Below are positions 24,329 through 33,642 of a stretch of 64,000 nt of DNA, piece by piece. Numbering within the stretch: position 1 is the first letter of the stretch; each line of letters starts with the position of its first letter. The DNA is from Flavobacterium soli DSM 19725. GTDB taxonomy: Bacteria > Bacteroidota > Bacteroidia > Flavobacteriales > Flavobacteriaceae. A program made the translations under genes and the position numbers. Below the pieces are notes generated by a model. The model was not told where the DNA came from. It did not search any database and worked only from the letters and a program-made list of their open reading frames with translations. Location: contig NZ_KE383907.1 of the NCBI RefSeq assembly GCF_000422705.1, forward strand, positions 1 through 64,000, written 5' to 3'.

Positions 24329-26034
24329 TGTGTGGCATTGCAGGAATTTTAGGTTCAAATCCAAAAAACAAAATGGATTTAGAAAAAATGCTTTTGGCAC
24401 AGAAACATCGTGGACCAGATGCTACACAAATTTGGAACGATGAAAAAATAATTCTTGGACACAATCGTTTGAGCATTATTGATCTTTCTAATGATGCAAA
24501 TCAGCCGATGTTGAGCAATTGTGGAAATTATATAATTGTGTTCAATGGAGAAATTTACAACTATCTGGAAATCAAATCGCAATTGCTTTCAGAATATAAA
24601 TTTAAAACATCTTCCGATACCGAAGTCCTTCTTGCGGCTTATGTCATTTGGGGAAAACAAATGTTAGAAAAACTCAACGGAATGTTCAGTTTTGCCATTT
24701 GGAATAGAAAGGAAAATACTTTTTTTGCAGCAAGGGATCGATTTGGTGTAAAACCATTTTATTATACTTTTTATCAAAATCAATTTTATTTTTCAAGTGA
24801 AATAAAAACACTTTTTGCAGCCGAAATTCCAAAAATAAAAAGCAATAAAGTTTGGGCTAATTACTATTCTTTTGGAACGTATGGTTTACCCCACGAAACT
24901 TTCTATGAAAACATATATCAGCTAAAAGCAGGGCATTTTTTAGAAATAATTTTTTCTGAAACGATAAACTCCTATTCGATTAAAATTCAGAAATGGTATA
25001 ATTTTTCAGAAAGAATTGCCCAAATAAAGCAATTGTCTAAATCAGAATTAAAAGAGCAATACGAATCACTTTTAATAGAGGCTGTCAAGCTTCGTTTTAG
25101 AGCCGATGTTCCATTGGGTATGAATGTTAGTGGTGGTTTAGATTCTTCGACCTTAATTAGTTTGGTATATCATAATTTGCCTTCTCAGAAAATAATAGAA
25201 GCCTTTACGTTTTATTCTAATAATGAAAATTATGATGAATTGCTATGGGTAAGTCAATTGATGCAAAAAACACCTTACCATTTGAATAAAGTGTTGCTAG
25301 ATTATAACGAAATTCCAAAATTGATTGAAGAAGTTGGTTATTACCAAGACGAACCTTATGGCGGATTTCCCACTATTGCCTACAGTTTACTCTTCAAATC
25401 GGCACGTCAAAAAGGAATTAAAGTACTTCTAGATGGTCAAGGAATGGATGAAGCATGGGCGGGTTATGATTATTATCAGAACAACAGCAACAGTATCATT
25501 CAAGGAACAAATTCTTCTCCTGTTCGACCAGAGGCAATTGATTCGAAATTTTTGAAGTTTGCCTTAAAAGAAGAGTATGAACAGCCATTTGACAATGATC
25601 TTCAAAATTTGCAGTTTCGCGATTTGTTTTATACTAAAATCCCACGAGCTTTACGCTTCAATGATCGAGTTAGTATGATGCATAGTACCGAATTACGCGA
25701 ACCTTTTTTAGATTACAGATTGGTTGAACTGGCTTTTGCACAATCAAAGGAAATGAAACTGCAAAACGGTCAAACGAAATGGATGTTACGTGATTTGGTT
25801 AAAAATCAATTAGGAACTACAATTGCTTTTGCACCAAAAAGACCTTTGCAAACACCCCAGAGGGAATGGATTTCAAATGAACTGAAGGATTACTTTTCAG
25901 ACCAAGTAGAAGCGTTTTCCAAATTTGATTATGTGAATAAAGAAAAAGTTCAAACTATATGGAGCGAATATAAAAATGGAAAACAAGATAATAGTTTTTA
26001 TATTTGGCAATGGATAAACAGTGTGGTTTTGTAA
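24328..26034 (+). CDS. Glutamine-dependent asparagine-synthase-like amidotransferase
   Basis: 568 residues. Cys2 of MCGIAGILG is the glutaminase nucleophile; HRGPDATQIW and HNRLSIIDLS belong to the same domain (about 1-190). The synthetase domain has the pyrophosphatase loop MNVSGGLDSSTLISL near 267, plus LDGQGMDEAWAGYDYY and MMHSTELREPFLDYRLVELA. It matches AsnB or WbpS-like proteins of glycan loci. Inside such loci these enzymes are thought to amidate a uronic acid or other carboxyl group on a sugar, rather than make free asparagine. That role is inferred from position between neuA and glycosyltransferases. Confidence 0.87.
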   Translation: MCGIAGILGSNPKNKMDLEKMLLAQKHRGPDATQIWNDEKIILGHNRLSIIDLSNDANQPMLSNCGNYIIVFNGEIYNYLEIKSQLLSEYKFKTSSDTEVLLAAYVIWGKQMLEKLNGMFSFAIWNRKENTFFAARDRFGVKPFYYTFYQNQFYFSSEIKTLFAAEIPKIKSNKVWANYYSFGTYGLPHETFYENIYQLKAGHFLEIIFSETINSYSIKIQKWYNFSERIAQIKQLSKSELKEQYESLLIEAVKLRFRADVPLGMNVSGGLDSSTLISLVYHNLPSQKIIEAFTFYSNNENYDELLWVSQLMQKTPYHLNKVLLDYNEIPKLIEEVGYYQDEPYGGFPTIAYSLLFKSARQKGIKVLLDGQGMDEAWAGYDYYQNNSNSIIQGTNSSPVRPEAIDSKFLKFALKEEYEQPFDNDLQNLQFRDLFYTKIPRALRFNDRVSMMHSTELREPFLDYRLVELAFAQSKEMKLQNGQTKWMLRDLVKNQLGTTIAFAPKRPLQTPQREWISNELKDYFSDQVEAFSKFDYVNKEKVQTIWSEYKNGKQDNSFYIWQWINSVVL

Positions 26035-26044
26035 CGATTTTAGC

Positions 26045-27436
26045 ATGAAAAAATTAGGCGTTGTGATTACTGACGGAGTAGGTTTCAGAAACTTTATATT
26101 GAGTGATTTTTTGGCGGAAGCCGAAAAAACATTTGATGAGGTTGTTGTACTTTCCTGTTTGCCAGCCGAGGTTTATTCTGAATTTGTAAAAAAATCAAGA
26201 ATAATTGAGTTAGATGTTTTTGAAGAAAATTTTAAGACTTGGTTTTTTAGGAAAGCCAAAGAAGTAGCCCATTTGCAGCTTCACCAAAAAAACAATTTTG
26301 GGATACTTGATAATTTAGAAACAAACCATTCTAAATCTAAAACAGCTAGGGGGTATGCAACGCGTTTTATTTTTAAAGTTACTACTTTATTACATTCGGA
26401 AAAATGGATTCAACGATACAATTCCTGGCAACAAAGGACCTTTAAGCACGATTCAATTACAGTTGGATATAAAACCATTTTAGAAAAAGAGAAGTTTGAT
26501 TTATTATTTTTTACGCACCAACGTCCACCCTTTATTGCACCATTAGTTTATCAAGCTGAACAATTGAAGGTCAAAACAGCTTCCTTCATCTTTTCCTGGG
26601 ATAATTTAGCTTCTAAAGGCAGAATGGCAGCCAACTTTGATTATTATTTGGTGTGGAGTGATTTAATGAAGACCGAGCTGCAACAATTTTATTCATCTGT
26701 AAAAATAGAAAATATAAGGGTGGTTGGAACACCACAATTCGAACCTTATGTATTGGATCGATATAAAGTTTCTAAAGAACAGTTTGTAGAGAAGTTTAAT
26801 TTGAACAATTCCCTAAAAACCATTTGCTTTAGCTGTGGCGATATCTCCACCAGTAAGAATGATGAATTATATATTGAAACCATTGCCAATGCTATTTTGG
26901 AAGGCAAGATAGACCCCGTAAATGTTATTGTTAGAACTTCTCCAGCCGAGGATCCAGTTCGTTTTGCTTCATTCGTTGAGCGATTCTCTTTTTTAAAGTG
27001 GAACTATCCCCGATGGACCCTATCAAGGCAGGGCCATCAAGAAACGTGGTCACAACGAATACCTTCTATCGAAGATGTCAAAGACTTGAGGAGTTTATTA
27101 GAATATTCGGATTTGAATATCAATATGCTTTCTACCATGAGTCTGGATTTTATCCAATTCGACAAACCAGTAATTAATACTGTTTTTGGGAATCGTGAAA
27201 ACGGTTTGTATGATGATCAGCGTTTCTTGAATTATGCCCATATTGTAAATGTTGTGAATAGCCATGCCACTAAAATTGTAAAGAATAAAGAGGAACTGAT
27301 TACAGCCATAAATATATATCTGGAACATCCAAATTCGGATTCTGAAAACAGAAAGCAATTATTAGAATTGCAAGTCAGCAAACCCTTATCTGAAACTGGA
27401 AAAAGAATCGCACAAACCTTGGTACAATGGACCTAA
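26045..27436 (+). CDS. Predicted GT-B-fold glycosyltransferase, family unclear
   Basis: 463 residues; I chose the ATG at 26045 because the longer frame to 26021 overlaps the upstream gene and the protein then opens cleanly with MKKLGVVITDGVG. The middle holds LLFFTHQRPPFIAPLVYQAE and SFIFSWDNLASKGRMAANFD, then VVGTPQFEPY. This Trp-Asp-Asn and Gly-Thr-Pro-Gln-Phe pattern recurs in uncharacterised surface-polysaccharide proteins resembling CDP-glycerol glycerophosphotransferases or UDP-glycosyltransferases. It overlaps the next gene by 10 bp. Because no known sialyltransferase family is recognisable in the locus, this gene, two downstream of neuA, is one candidate; nothing in the sequence proves it. 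Confidence 0.6.
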   Translation: MKKLGVVITDGVGFRNFILSDFLAEAEKTFDEVVVLSCLPAEVYSEFVKKSRIIELDVFEENFKTWFFRKAKEVAHLQLHQKNNFGILDNLETNHSKSKTARGYATRFIFKVTTLLHSEKWIQRYNSWQQRTFKHDSITVGYKTILEKEKFDLLFFTHQRPPFIAPLVYQAEQLKVKTASFIFSWDNLASKGRMAANFDYYLVWSDLMKTELQQFYSSVKIENIRVVGTPQFEPYVLDRYKVSKEQFVEKFNLNNSLKTICFSCGDISTSKNDELYIETIANAILEGKIDPVNVIVRTSPAEDPVRFASFVERFSFLKWNYPRWTLSRQGHQETWSQRIPSIEDVKDLRSLLEYSDLNINMLSTMSLDFIQFDKPVINTVFGNRENGLYDDQRFLNYAHIVNVVNSHATKIVKNKEELITAINIYLEHPNSDSENRKQLLELQVSKPLSETGKRIAQTLVQWT

Positions 27437-28512
27437 AAAAAAAGAAAATAGCCGTCATCTGCAATTATGAATTGTTACCAACACGAGTAGGCGGAATGGA
27501 CTATTTCTTTTGGGAATTTGACAAGCAATGCAAATTACAGGGTTTTGAAATCGATTGGTTTTTCCCTAATAGTTCAAATCATGGTGAATATTCTCAACTC
27601 CATATTTTTTCCAGTACTACATTATCGCTAGAACACTTTTTTCTTAATCATCTTATAAACGTTGCTAACGATTATACGCATGTGTTCACTCATTTTCTAG
27701 AATTGTGTACTTCCTTTTTCTCTAAAGTCAAGCAAAAATCAACTGCAACCGTCATAGCTGTTGATCATAATCCAAGACCACTCGATGGTTATAAGGGGCA
27801 CAAGAAAATAAAAAAAAGAGTCAAGGGATTGCTTTTTAGCCGATATATTGATTTGTTTGTTGGTGTTTCAAATTATACAGTGCAAGAACTTATCAATGAT
27901 TTTGGTTCGCAATTAAAAAATAAAACCATGACACTCTATAATGGAATTGACATAGAGGATATTCAAGTTAGGCAAGATAGAAACAAACGTCATCCTACAT
28001 TTCTAACAGCCTCTCACTTGCGTTATTCCAAAGGTATCCAAGATTTGATTGATGCCGTTTATTTATTGCCTGATTCAATTAAAAGTGAAATAAGGATTGA
28101 TGTTTATGGCGATGGGCCTTATCGCACAGGGCTTGAAATGCAAGTAAAACGATTAGCATTGGAGAAATGTTTTCAATTTATGGGAAGCAGTCCGAAACTA
28201 AAATCTATTTATTGCCATTATGATTATATGTTGCAACCCACCCATATGGAATGTTTCAGTTTATCTATTCTTGAAAGCTTGGCAGCAAATGTACCTGTGG
28301 TTACTACTAATGTTGGTGGTAATGAGGAAGCTATCGCAAACGATGAAAATGGATTTATTTTCCAGCCAAAAAATGTTGAGGTACTTAAAGATGTTTTATT
28401 GAGTTTATGGAAAGGTGAAATGAAGATTGAAAGGAACACCCGAATTTTAATTGAAGAAAAATTTACAATAAATAAAATGGTGTCTAATTATATGCAAATA
28501 ATAAAAAAATAA
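27427..28512 (+). CDS. GT4-family glycosyltransferase
   Basis: 361 residues. GT-B fold with an N-terminal ICNYELLPTRVGGMDYF element, the hinge LYNGIDIEDI near 175, the donor-domain start FLTASHLRYSKGIQDLIDAV, IDVYGDGPYRTGL and the GT4 Glu-x7-Glu motif in MECFSLSILESLAANVPVVT, with TTNVGGNEEAI after it. It is a retaining glycosyltransferase using a nucleotide sugar in the cytosol. It overlaps the upstream gene by 10 bp and the downstream MBOAT gene by 1 bp, which places it firmly in the coupled module. Confidence 0.88.
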   Translation: MDLKKKKIAVICNYELLPTRVGGMDYFFWEFDKQCKLQGFEIDWFFPNSSNHGEYSQLHIFSSTTLSLEHFFLNHLINVANDYTHVFTHFLELCTSFFSKVKQKSTATVIAVDHNPRPLDGYKGHKKIKKRVKGLLFSRYIDLFVGVSNYTVQELINDFGSQLKNKTMTLYNGIDIEDIQVRQDRNKRHPTFLTASHLRYSKGIQDLIDAVYLLPDSIKSEIRIDVYGDGPYRTGLEMQVKRLALEKCFQFMGSSPKLKSIYCHYDYMLQPTHMECFSLSILESLAANVPVVTTNVGGNEEAIANDENGFIFQPKNVEVLKDVLLSLWKGEMKIERNTRILIEEKFTINKMVSNYMQIIKK

Positions 28513-29945
28513 TGTTTTTTAATTCAACACCATTTGCTATATTTCTTCCAATAGTGTTTGTGCTGTATTGGTTTGTTTTTAATAGAAACAAAACTTCCCA
28601 AAACTCTTTATTAATAATTGCAAGTTATTTTTTTTATGCTTGTTGGGATTGGCGATTTTTATTTCTATTGTTATTTTCTACAGGGCTTGACTATATAACG
28701 GGTTTAAAAATGTATCAAGTTCAAACAATATCTCAAAAGAAGTTTTGGTTTTGGTTGTCGATCAGTATAAATCTAGGATTTTTAGGATTCTTTAAATATT
28801 ATAATTTTTTTGTTTCCTCTTTTGCAGATTTTGTTCGGAATTTTGGTTTAACACCTCATTACGCTACCTTGCAGATCATTCTTCCAGTGGGAATTTCTTT
28901 TTATACCTTTCATGGGCTATCATATGTAATTGATATTTACAAGAACAGAATAACACCTGAAAAAAACATAATAGATTATTCTCTTTTTGTTAGTTATTTT
29001 CCCCTATTAGTTGCTGGTCCAATAGAAAGAGCTACCCATTTATTGCCTCAAGTGAAAATCCAGCGAAGGTTTAATTTTAAACAAGCAAAGGAAAGTGTAT
29101 ATCAAATATTGTGGGGACTTATAAAGAAAGTTGTAATTGCTGATAGTTGTGCACAATATGCAAACGCTATTTTTGATGACTACGAAAACATGAATACTTT
29201 TTCATTGATTCTGGGAGCTGTTTACTTCGCTTTTCAGATTTATGGTGATTTTTCCGGGTATTCTGATATTGCTTTGGGAACTTCTAAACTTTTTGGAATT
29301 AATCTTCTTAAGAATTTTGACTATCCTTATTTTTCAAGAGACATTGCTGAGTTTTGGAGACGATGGCATATTTCACTTTCCTCTTGGTTCAAAGATTATT
29401 TATATATTCCATTGGGCGGTAGTAAGGGCGGAGTTTGGATAAAAGTGAGGAATACATTTATCATTTTTTTAGTGAGTGGATTTTGGCATGGTTCTAATTG
29501 GACTTTTATAGTTTGGGGATTTTTGAATGCTCTTTACTTTTTACCTTTGCTTTTGAGTAATAAAAATAAATTGAATACTGAGAATATAGGAAAACTGTCT
29601 TTAAGAGCTGGAGTTAAAGTTTTTCTACAAATTATAGCTACTTTTTTACTGACATCTTTTGCTTGGATTTTTTTTAGATCTCGTTCGCTTTCTGAAGCTT
29701 TTGGGTACATAAAACGAATGCTTTTAAATATGAAATTTGATTTACAGTATTTAAATATAGAACGTTATAATTATGAATTATTAGTTTTACTGCTATTTTT
29801 TATCTTTGTAGAATGGATTCATCGTTACAAGAAAGAGCCTTTTACAGGCAAGTATTCCTATACTAAGGTCGTTATTGGGATTTTAGTTTTGATTCTTTTT
29901 GGAGTTTACACCGAATATAAAAGTTTTATTTACTTTCAATTTTAA
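28512..29945 (+). CDS. MBOAT-family O-acyltransferase (AlgI-like)
   Basis: 477 residues with 10-12 membrane segments. It starts with MFFNSTPFAIFLPIVF and carries LPVGISFYTFHGLSYVID, FPLLVAGPIERA, QIYGDFSGYSDIALG, FWRRWHISLSSWFKDYLYIP and SGFWHGSNWTFIVWG, in which the His is the family's catalytic residue. This is the order seen in AlgI, PatA and DltB relatives. It should pass an acetyl group across the inner membrane for O-acetylation of the glycan. The next gene encodes an SGNH-like protein, the usual partner. Both are translationally coupled (TAATG). Confidence 0.9.
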   Translation: MFFNSTPFAIFLPIVFVLYWFVFNRNKTSQNSLLIIASYFFYACWDWRFLFLLLFSTGLDYITGLKMYQVQTISQKKFWFWLSISINLGFLGFFKYYNFFVSSFADFVRNFGLTPHYATLQIILPVGISFYTFHGLSYVIDIYKNRITPEKNIIDYSLFVSYFPLLVAGPIERATHLLPQVKIQRRFNFKQAKESVYQILWGLIKKVVIADSCAQYANAIFDDYENMNTFSLILGAVYFAFQIYGDFSGYSDIALGTSKLFGINLLKNFDYPYFSRDIAEFWRRWHISLSSWFKDYLYIPLGGSKGGVWIKVRNTFIIFLVSGFWHGSNWTFIVWGFLNALYFLPLLLSNKNKLNTENIGKLSLRAGVKVFLQIIATFLLTSFAWIFFRSRSLSEAFGYIKRMLLNMKFDLQYLNIERYNYELLVLLLFFIFVEWIHRYKKEPFTGKYSYTKVVIGILVLILFGVYTEYKSFIYFQF

Positions 29946-30817
29946 TGAAAAAGTTTCTATTTCATATAGCAGTTATTTGTATTACTATTATTGGTGTGCT
30001 TTTTCTTGCTGATTATTCTTATACGGAAATCTATAATAATTCTAAACCAAGAAATAAAATTGCATTAGCTTATTTAGGAGAGGCAAAAAAATATGATGTT
30101 ATTTTTTTAGGTTCTTCAAGAGCTAATAATCATTTTGTGCCAAATATATTTATAGAAAGAGGATTTAAAGCCTACAATTATGGAATGAGCGGTTCTAGAT
30201 TGGAGGAAAGTGCGTTATTGTTAGAACTCTTACTTGAAAAAGGAACAAAGATTAAGAATTTAGTTGTGGAAGTTGATTTAAATATTAATTCAAATGGTTA
30301 TTCCGAAGGAACAAGAATACTTTTTTACCCTTTTTTGAGAAAGTCAAACACTATTAGAAGTTATTATAAAAATATACCAGAATTTGATCAACTATATTAT
30401 TTTCCTTTTTACAAGTATATAAAAAATGATGCAAAAATAGGTGCTAGAGAATTATTTTTTACAGCAACCCAAAAACCCTCCCATAACATGGAGCTGTTTG
30501 GTTTTTCACCATTGGAAAAAACGGGTAAAAAAATGCAGTATGATCTGTCCCGATATCACCCAAAACGGAATAAAGGATATGAAAAAATAAAAGAACTTTG
30601 TAAAATATATAATGTCAATATTATAGCAGTTACCACTCCTATGTGTGAAAACACAAAGAATATAAAGTATTTTGATGATGTTGTCAAATTATATCCAGAA
30701 ATCTATAATTTAGAAGATGTTATAACAGATGAAAGCTGTTTTTCTTCTTGTGGGCACATGAATGAAAAAGGGGCGAAAAAATTCACACTGTACTTATTAA
30801 ATCGATTTTTTAAATGA
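29945..30817 (+). CDS. SGNH-like membrane-anchored partner of the O-acyltransferase
   Basis: 290 residues with one N-terminal membrane anchor (about 5-24) and a periplasmic SGNH-like domain. Block I is VIFLGSSRANNHF with the candidate Ser; block II is AYNYGMSGSRLEE; the C-terminal block reads FSSCGHMNEKGAKKF with the His. In related AlgJ, AlgX and DltD-type proteins the last block is Asp-x-x-His; here the position three before His is Ser, so the acidic member of the triad seems missing or supplied elsewhere. It lies directly after the MBOAT gene and overlaps the next GT gene by 4 bp. It probably transfers acetyl groups to the polysaccharide. Confidence 0.75.
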   Translation: MKKFLFHIAVICITIIGVLFLADYSYTEIYNNSKPRNKIALAYLGEAKKYDVIFLGSSRANNHFVPNIFIERGFKAYNYGMSGSRLEESALLLELLLEKGTKIKNLVVEVDLNINSNGYSEGTRILFYPFLRKSNTIRSYYKNIPEFDQLYYFPFYKYIKNDAKIGARELFFTATQKPSHNMELFGFSPLEKTGKKMQYDLSRYHPKRNKGYEKIKELCKIYNVNIIAVTTPMCENTKNIKYFDDVVKLYPEIYNLEDVITDESCFSSCGHMNEKGAKKFTLYLLNRFFK

Positions 30818-31956
30818 TAAAAATAGCCTTTCTTACCCCCGAATATCCCCATACAAAGTTTGGACCCTCAGGAGGTATCGGAACTAGTATTAAGAATCTT
30901 GCGAGTGGATTAATTTCTGCCGAGAATAAAGTTGTAATAGTTATTTATGGTCAAAAGCAAGATGAGGTATTTGAAGAAAATGGGATTGTTTTTTATTGTG
31001 TGAAAAACATAAAAATCAAAGGTTTGTCTTGGTATTTTACCCGTAAAAAAATAGAAAACTTAATCAATACACTTTATAGCGAAAAAAAAATCGACTTGGT
31101 TGAAGCTCCCGATTGGACAGGTATAACCTCTTTTATACAGCCCAAATGTCCAATAGTAATCAGACAACATGGAACGGACACTTATTTCTGTCATCTGGAT
31201 AGAAGAAATGTGAGATATTTTAATCGCTTTCATGAAAAAAGGGCTCTTAAAAAAGCAGACGCTGTCATTTCGGTTAGTCAGTTTACGGGAAATCTCACTA
31301 ATATATTATTTGAGCTAGATATTGAATTTACCGTAATTCCAAATTCTGTCGATACAGATTTCTTTAAAGACTTTAAAATAGATGCAACTAATGGATCCGA
31401 AATTCTGTATTTTGGAAGTCTTATCCGAAAGAAAGGATTACTTGAGTTACCTTATATCTTCAATAAAGTTATTGAACACTGTCCTGATGCAAAATTGACA
31501 TTGATTGGCCAAGATGTCCCAGATGTTATATCAGTCAATTCCTCAACATGGAAAATGATGCAAGAAACCTTTACAGAAAAAACACTAGAAAGCGTTATTT
31601 ATCTTGGTAGTGTGAATTATGATGTCATAAAAGAACACATTCTTAAAGCAGATGTTTGTGTTTTTCCATCCTTTGCCGAAGCCCTTCCGGTATCCTGGCT
31701 TGAAGCAATGGCAATGAAAAAGGCAATTGTAGCTTCCAATATAGGTTGGGCAAGCGAGATCATTGAGGATGGAACAGAAGGTTTTTTGGTAGATCCAAAA
31801 AGCCATGAACAATACGCAAATAAGATTGTTGAGCTTTTGGAATACCCAGGATTACGAAAACAATTTGGAGAAAAGGCGAGAGAAAAAGTTGCTAATAAAT
31901 TTGCAGTGAAGAACGTAACACAAAGCAATATTGATTTTTATAACCACTATTTATGA
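30814..31956 (+). CDS. GT4-family glycosyltransferase
   Basis: 380 residues. GT-B fold: AFLTPEYPHTKFGPSGGIGT at the N-terminus with the acceptor-side Gly-rich loop, a PIVIRQHGTDTYF segment, VIPNSVDTDFF at the hinge, SEILYFGSLIRKKGLLELPY, and CVFPSFAEALPVSWLEAMAM, which contains the GT4 Glu-x7-Glu motif. ASNIGWASEIIEDGTEGFLV closes the domain. It belongs to the best-known retaining family of bacterial glycan loci. It overlaps both neighbours by 4 bp. Confidence 0.88.
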   Translation: MIKIAFLTPEYPHTKFGPSGGIGTSIKNLASGLISAENKVVIVIYGQKQDEVFEENGIVFYCVKNIKIKGLSWYFTRKKIENLINTLYSEKKIDLVEAPDWTGITSFIQPKCPIVIRQHGTDTYFCHLDRRNVRYFNRFHEKRALKKADAVISVSQFTGNLTNILFELDIEFTVIPNSVDTDFFKDFKIDATNGSEILYFGSLIRKKGLLELPYIFNKVIEHCPDAKLTLIGQDVPDVISVNSSTWKMMQETFTEKTLESVIYLGSVNYDVIKEHILKADVCVFPSFAEALPVSWLEAMAMKKAIVASNIGWASEIIEDGTEGFLVDPKSHEQYANKIVELLEYPGLRKQFGEKAREKVANKFAVKNVTQSNIDFYNHYL

Positions 31957-33491
31957 TTATTATCTATCATCAAAACAATGTAGTTGATGCTATATGGAAT
32001 AATGCTGATCAACATCCGATTAATGTAGTTAATTTATCAATTGTTGATACTCTTTTTACACTAGCTAAGATGTATCCTTCAAGTATAATTATTTGGTGTC
32101 ATATTTCATTAAAAAAATATCTTTGTTTAGAAGAAGTTATTGCCATTTTTCATCACAAGAAAATTATGGCTTCCTACAATCCATCAGCGAATTTTTATCT
32201 GCCAAATAGTATTGGTTATATTGAAGATTCACCTTTTATAAAAATTAATAAAAAAATACAATTCGCAACTTGGCAGATGAGTAGTTTCGTTGGAGGTATC
32301 TCCAGTGAAGTTTTACAAGCATCAGAACATGTGATTCCAAAATATAAAAAGTTTGATTTTTTTTTAGTTTCCTTGGCGAAAGTAATGATGCCTTTGGGAC
32401 TTTTATGCTACTCAGCTCCATCTTTAATTAAGCCTAATTCGACTTTCCAAGCAAAAGATAAAGAGATTGACTCCTTAGAAATGTTTTATTTTGTTAAAAA
32501 ACATTACAGAGCAAGATGGGTTTTTATTTTGTTCTTAAATTATATGCTATATGAAAGAAAATTTAAACTGTTGCCTCTTTTGAATTCTCTTTTTCATAGG
32601 CAGATAAAAGTTTGTGATTCTGTTTTAGATGCTATTATAATCAATTCCTCCAAAAACCTGATTGATATTAAAACAGTTGATGTCATCATCCCAACAATTG
32701 GTAGGAAAAAATATTTATATGATGTATTATGTGATTTTCGACAACAAACCCACCTACCCAATAAAATTATCATAGTTGAACAAAATCCATCAGCAGGAAG
32801 TGAAAGCGAATTGGATTATCTTGAGAATGAAATTTGGCCTTTTGAAATATTGCACACCTTTACACGTCAGGCGGGAGCTTGTAATGCAAGAAATATTGCT
32901 TTAAATAAAACGGATAGCAGATGGATATTTTTAGCAGATGATGATAACCGTTTTTCAGCCAACTTGATTGAAGATATGTTTGAGAAGATTAGATTAACTG
33001 GTAATGAAGTTGTAACAACAAATTATATACAGCCCCATGAAAAATTATTTCACAAGAAAGTAATTCAGTGGCCAACATTTGGCGCGGGAAATAGTTTTGT
33101 CAGTAGTAATTCCATAAACAAAATTAGATTTAATATGGCGTTTGAATTTGGATATGGAGAGGATGCGGATTTTGGTATGCAATTGCGTCATAAAGGATTT
33201 GACATATTATATTTGCCACAACCTGAAATTTTGCACTTGAAAGCACCAATAGGAGGGTTTCGAACAAAACCTCAGTTGGCATGGCATAACGATCCCATAC
33301 AACCTAAACCTTCCCCCACAGTAATGCTTTTTAAAATTATGTACAATACTCCTCAACAGTTATTGGGATATAAAGTGATCCTATTCTTTAAGTTTTATAG
33401 ACATCAACCCATAAAAAATCCATTTGCTTATTATAAAAAATTCCAACAACAATGGAACCAGAGTGTTTATTGGGCTAATAAATTAATATAA
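31953..33491 (+). CDS. Two-domain GT2-type glycosyltransferase
   Basis: 512 residues, unusually long for the locus. Residues about 1-235 form a region without clear GT motifs, rich in aromatic and hydrophobic residues, that may be a degenerate or accessory domain. From about residue 243 a GT-A domain begins: VDVIIPTIGRKKYLYDVL, NKIIIVEQNPSAGSESE, RQAGACNARNIALN, and the metal motif FLADDDNRF. GYGEDADFGMQLRHKGFD is the acceptor-side element. The N-terminal part may be a fused domain or a decayed first transferase. It is the last gene of the tightly coupled 21.4-33.5 kb module. Confidence 0.78.
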   Translation: MIIIYHQNNVVDAIWNNADQHPINVVNLSIVDTLFTLAKMYPSSIIIWCHISLKKYLCLEEVIAIFHHKKIMASYNPSANFYLPNSIGYIEDSPFIKINKKIQFATWQMSSFVGGISSEVLQASEHVIPKYKKFDFFLVSLAKVMMPLGLLCYSAPSLIKPNSTFQAKDKEIDSLEMFYFVKKHYRARWVFILFLNYMLYERKFKLLPLLNSLFHRQIKVCDSVLDAIIINSSKNLIDIKTVDVIIPTIGRKKYLYDVLCDFRQQTHLPNKIIIVEQNPSAGSESELDYLENEIWPFEILHTFTRQAGACNARNIALNKTDSRWIFLADDDNRFSANLIEDMFEKIRLTGNEVVTTNYIQPHEKLFHKKVIQWPTFGAGNSFVSSNSINKIRFNMAFEFGYGEDADFGMQLRHKGFDILYLPQPEILHLKAPIGGFRTKPQLAWHNDPIQPKPSPTVMLFKIMYNTPQQLLGYKVILFFKFYRHQPIKNPFAYYKKFQQQWNQSVYWANKLI

Positions 33492-33642
33492 GGAGGAGTG
33501 TTGATAATGATCTATATAGTTTCATGAATTAAAGTATCTTTCAAAATTTAATTTTTAAAAGAATTGTAAACTTTTCTAATTCAATGTTTAGGCACAGTAC
33601 TATTGAATACTAATTTCTATATTTGTTCTGTTAAAATAGCGT
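33492..33642. other. Intergenic gap in the polysaccharide locus
   Basis: 151 bp, AT-rich. No hairpin or convincing promoter is seen. It ends the run of overlapping genes. Confidence 0.3.
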
